Positions 61,960 to 64,000 of a stretch of 64,000 nt of DNA are shown piece after piece. A program made the position numbers and the translations under genes. The notes below the pieces were generated by a model that saw only the letters and a program-made list of their open reading frames with translations, did no database searches and was not told the DNA's origin. Each line of letters opens with the position of its first letter. Positions within the stretch are counted from its first letter, which is position 1. The stretch comes from Salinirussus salinus (GTDB lineage Archaea > Halobacteriota > Halobacteria > Halobacteriales > Haloarculaceae): positions 558,001 through 622,000 of the forward strand of contig NZ_WOWO01000002.1 in assembly GCF_009831455.1 (NCBI RefSeq). Direction: 5' to 3'.

Positions 61960-62121
61960 ACTAGCCACCCGTACCCAGGGCGGGAGGAAAAGCCTTCTGT
62001 AAACCGCATCCGTCGCCGCCAGCGCCCACGAGACGCGCTACGAGCCGGCGTGTGGACAGCCGGGGCGGTAGCCGGGACGGCGGAACGAAAACCCCTTGCC
62101 CGGCCTGGCCCGAAAGCGGGC

Positions 62122-62757
62122 ATGGACGAGACTCCGCTCCCGGTCGCGGCCGTCGAGGAAGTCGGCCCCGACACCATCGCCGTCGAGTTCGAATCGCCGC
62201 CGGACTTCGAGGCCCGTCCCGGCCAGTTCGTGAAGCTCATCATGGGCGTCGACGGCGAGACCGAGCCCCGATTCTATACCATCTCTTCGCCCGACGTCGC
62301 CGGGACCTTCGAAGTAACCGTCGGGATCGACCCCGAGGGAGAGGTGAGCCCGCGCCTGCGTTCGCTCGCTCCCGGGGACGAGGTGACCGTCTCCGGCCCG
62401 TTCGGCAACGCCTACTACGAAGGGGAGAGCCGAGTGCTCGTTCTCGCCGGCGGCCCGGGCGTCGGCCCGGCGGTCGGTATCGCCGAACGAGCGCTCGCCG
62501 AGGGCAACGGGGCGGCCGTGGTCTACCGCGACGAGGCGCCGGTCCACGAGCAGCGGCTGGCCGCCCTGGCGAGTGAGGGCGCCGACGTCGCTATCCTCGG
62601 CCCCGCCGACTCGCTGACGGAGGCAGTCGCCGACGCCCTGACCGACGACACCCAGGTGTTCGTCTACGGCTTCGCGGACTTCCTCGACGACGCCACCTCG
62701 GCCATCGAGGCCGCCGGGGGCGACGCCGAGGCCGCGAAAGTCGAGAACTTCGGGTGA
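62122..62757 (+). CDS. FAD-dependent oxidoreductase of ferredoxin-NADP reductase type, 211 aa
   Basis: Ferredoxin reductase-like fold: FAD domain with ARPGQFVKLI and PRFYTISSPD (RxYS/T type), then NAD-binding LVLAGGPGVGPAVGIAERAL. C-terminal half is complete. It may transfer electrons between NAD(P)H and ferredoxin or another carrier. It is divergent from korA-korB, which reduces ferredoxin, and both end in the same repeat element. Start ATG 62122. Confidence 0.85.
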   Translation: MDETPLPVAAVEEVGPDTIAVEFESPPDFEARPGQFVKLIMGVDGETEPRFYTISSPDVAGTFEVTVGIDPEGEVSPRLRSLAPGDEVTVSGPFGNAYYEGESRVLVLAGGPGVGPAVGIAERALAEGNGAAVVYRDEAPVHEQRLAALASEGADVAILGPADSLTEAVADALTDDTQVFVYGFADFLDDATSAIEAAGGDAEAAKVENFG

Positions 62758-62920
62758 CTACTTTTTTGCGCGTCGGGTGCGCTCCCTGCGGTCGCGCACC
62801 GCGTGGCGGCGAAGCCGCCACGGCATGCAGGTGCGGGCCGGCGGCCCGCAACTCGCTCGCGGAAAGAACCATAGTGAAAAAAGCCGGACGACTCGCTCCC
62901 TATGGTCGCTCGCGTCCGGT
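62758..62920 (+). repeat. Copy B of the hairpin-rich 3' element
   Basis: Directly after TGA (62755-62757) come CTAC and six T (62762-62767). Next are GGTGCGC paired with GCGCACC (62776-62800), GTGGCGGC-loop-GCCGCCAC (62803-62821), TGCGGGCC-loop-GGCCCGCA (62832-62850), CTCGCTCGCG, an A-rich segment and a last stem with CCGGACG and CGTCCGG. The order and much of the sequence match copy A when both are read in the sense of their upstream genes. Confidence 0.8.
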
Positions 62921-63190
62921 GTTCTCCTGAGCACCGCAGGCGAGAACTCGTCAGAGGTTCGCTCTGACGGTGAACCGCCTCGTGCCTCCGGCACTCGGCG
63001 GATGCTCGGTGCAGGCCTGCCCTTCCCCGTCCTCGCGAGCAAAGTGAGTGAGGGCTCGAAAGGGGAGCGTAGCGAGCCTTTCGGCGTCCTCGCGCGGGTC
63101 GCTCCCGCGACCACGCGCTCCCGGCCGGCGCGCATCATCCTCGGTGCTTGACACGAACATTGAACACCGGCGGTGGCGAACCCTGCTGCG
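62921..63190. other. Hairpin-rich intergenic region
   Basis: No gene is supported here. It contains several further stems: GTCAGAG with CTCTGAC, GTGCC with GGCAC, GGCTCG with CGAGCC and GCGGG with CCCGC. It continues beyond copy B up to the start of the gene at 63191. It may be remains of other repeats. I saw no open frame with good support. Confidence 0.55.
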
Positions 63191-63532
63191 ATGCAGGCGC
63201 TCGTACACTTCACAGTCGGGGTATTCATGGCGATGGCGGTGTTCCTGTTCGTCGACCTGCCACCGCGACGGGAGTTTCTGCTGACCTTTCTCAGCGGTTT
63301 CTGGGGGATGGGGCCGGACGTCCACTGGGTGTTCCGGGAGTTCGGGGTCGACGCGCTGGCGGACCCCCTCCAGGCGTTTCACCGGACCGCGTTCGCGGAC
63401 CTGTTCTGGTTCCACCGTCTCATCGACTCCCTGGAGACCGGCCGGGAGAATCTGGAAGCGGCCGTCGCGCTCGGCATCTTGCTCGTGCTCGTCGTCGTCT
63501 ACTACCGCTACAACGACTGGACGGCCGCGTGA
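63191..63532 (+). CDS. Small membrane protein, 113 aa
   Basis: Start ATG 63191 (MQALVHFTVGVFMAMAVFLFV). Two hydrophobic segments, at residues 3-21 and about 89-106, flank a central part with HWVFREFGVDALADPLQAFH and FWFHRLID. The aromatic/His-rich middle is unusual, with no known family. GTG 63173 is another possible start. Confidence 0.65.
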   Translation: MQALVHFTVGVFMAMAVFLFVDLPPRREFLLTFLSGFWGMGPDVHWVFREFGVDALADPLQAFHRTAFADLFWFHRLIDSLETGRENLEAAVALGILLVLVVVYYRYNDWTAA

Positions 63533-63570
63533 GAGCGGGAGCTTTTGCCCCTGGAGACCCTCGTGTCTGT

Positions 63571-63741
63571 ATGTCAGACCAGAGATACGTGTACACCTCG
63601 CACGGGACGACAGCACAGAGCGGGACCGTCGGCGACCTGGAGTCGGTCGTCAACGAGTACGCCCGCGAGGGGTGGCGGCTCCACGAGACCCTCGAGGAGA
63701 ACGGCACGACCATCGGGCTGTTGTTCGAGCGGGAGGTCTGA
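63571..63741 (+). CDS. DUF4177-like small protein, 56 aa
   Basis: The product MSDQRYVYTSHGTTAQSG, with NEYAREGWRLHETLEENG and a final LLFEREV, has the DUF4177 strand-helix-strand pattern (the GWxL motif). A TATA-like GCTTTTGC lies 27 bases before ATG 63571. Function unknown. Confidence 0.7.
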   Translation: MSDQRYVYTSHGTTAQSGTVGDLESVVNEYAREGWRLHETLEENGTTIGLLFEREV

Positions 63742-63788
63742 GCCCGGACGAGCCAGACAGGGCAGACCCGACCCGTCCACCCGGCGCC

Positions 63789-64000
63789 TCACTCGGCCTG
63801 GCCGGCTTCGCTGTCCCAGGGCGTCCCCTCGTTGCTGCCGCCGGTCTTGTAGGTGCCGTGGGCGGTGGCGACGTGTGTCCCCTCCTCGTCGTAGACCTCG
63901 ACCCGCGAGAGCGCGATGCTCCCCCCGAAGCGAACGACGTCGGCCTCGGCGCGCAGGTCGGAAGTGACGGGGGCGAGGTAGTCGATGCGCATGTCGACGG
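63789..64000 (-). CDS. PaaI-family thioesterase, C-terminal part (cut by window end)
   Basis: The visible part (MRIDYLAPVTSDLRAEADVV, SIALSRVEVYDEEGTHVATAHGTYK) is the C-terminal half of a hotdog-fold acyl-CoA thioesterase of the PaaI type. The frame continues to the right end without a start that fits the family, so the beginning is outside the window. It ends in an acidic tail GTPWDSEAGQAE. Confidence 0.8.
   Translation of the reverse strand, partial: VDMRIDYLAPVTSDLRAEADVVRFGGSIALSRVEVYDEEGTHVATAHGTYKTGGSNEGTPWDSEAGQAE

Noticed and set aside
62758-63170. Considered the hairpin-rich region as a CRISPR array
   Set aside because: Stems are imperfectly related, spacing is irregular and there are no uniform repeat-spacer units.

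Overview
The window is chromosomal DNA of a halophilic archaeon (class Halobacteria). The evidence is the very high GC content, the strongly acidic proteins, Tat-type signal sequences, many genes whose TATA-like box lies about 27 bases before the start codon (leaderless transcripts), and archaeal genes such as TFB, aIF2 beta, two-subunit 2-oxoacid:ferredoxin oxidoreductase and a GGGP synthase relative. Genes are dense on both strands and often coupled by 4-base ATGA overlaps. I saw no rRNA, tRNA, CRISPR array or insertion sequence.

Bases 1-2990 look like the integrase end of an integrated element. It holds a chain of small overlapping genes, including zinc-ribbon, C2H2-finger and HTH proteins, closed by a tyrosine recombinase. 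From 3118 the content is ordinary chromosome. It begins with a hypothetical gene, an MgtC-like membrane protein, a PfkB kinase, a sarcosine-oxidase-type flavoenzyme and a UspA plus APC permease pair. The menaquinone genes menB, menA, menC and menE lie at 11-18 kb, with an APC permease plus TrkA-like pair between menB and menA. Then come an HtpX-like protease, a sugar-nucleotide epimerase, an ABC-2 exporter, a riboflavin-pathway reductase and thioredoxin reductase. A cluster at 28-30.4 kb joins a fasciclin protein, a winged-helix regulator, a small membrane protein and a DUF4397 lipoprotein with related promoters. TFB, aIF2 beta, a cysteine synthase and a PemK-type toxin module follow.

From 35 to 50 kb are a frameshifted solute-binding protein, a thioredoxin, a tiny Cys-containing protein behind a palindromic operator, a YyaL/SPATA20 protein, purD, a DUF5787-like possible nuclease, and the chaperone set grpE, dnaK and dnaJ with an aldehyde dehydrogenase between dnaK and dnaJ. 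From 50 to 64 kb are membrane proteins, an aldo/keto reductase, an isoprenoid-lipid neighbourhood (geranylgeranyl-reductase type flavoprotein, an Asp-rich unknown protein, a long GGGP-synthase paralogue), photolyase, korA/korB and a divergent ferredoxin-reductase-like gene.

Most notable: (1) two copies of a hairpin-rich element of about 160 bp, each starting directly after the stop codon of korB or of the divergent FAD reductase; (2) a 15-codon leader ORF with seven consecutive arginine codons overlapping the start of an amino-acid permease; (3) the lipid-gene neighbourhood with an extended GGGP-synthase paralogue; (4) a PD-(D/E)XK-like protein with a five-Cys tail; (5) shared promoter motifs around the winged-helix gene at 28.7 kb; (6) a palindromic operator before a 34-residue protein.
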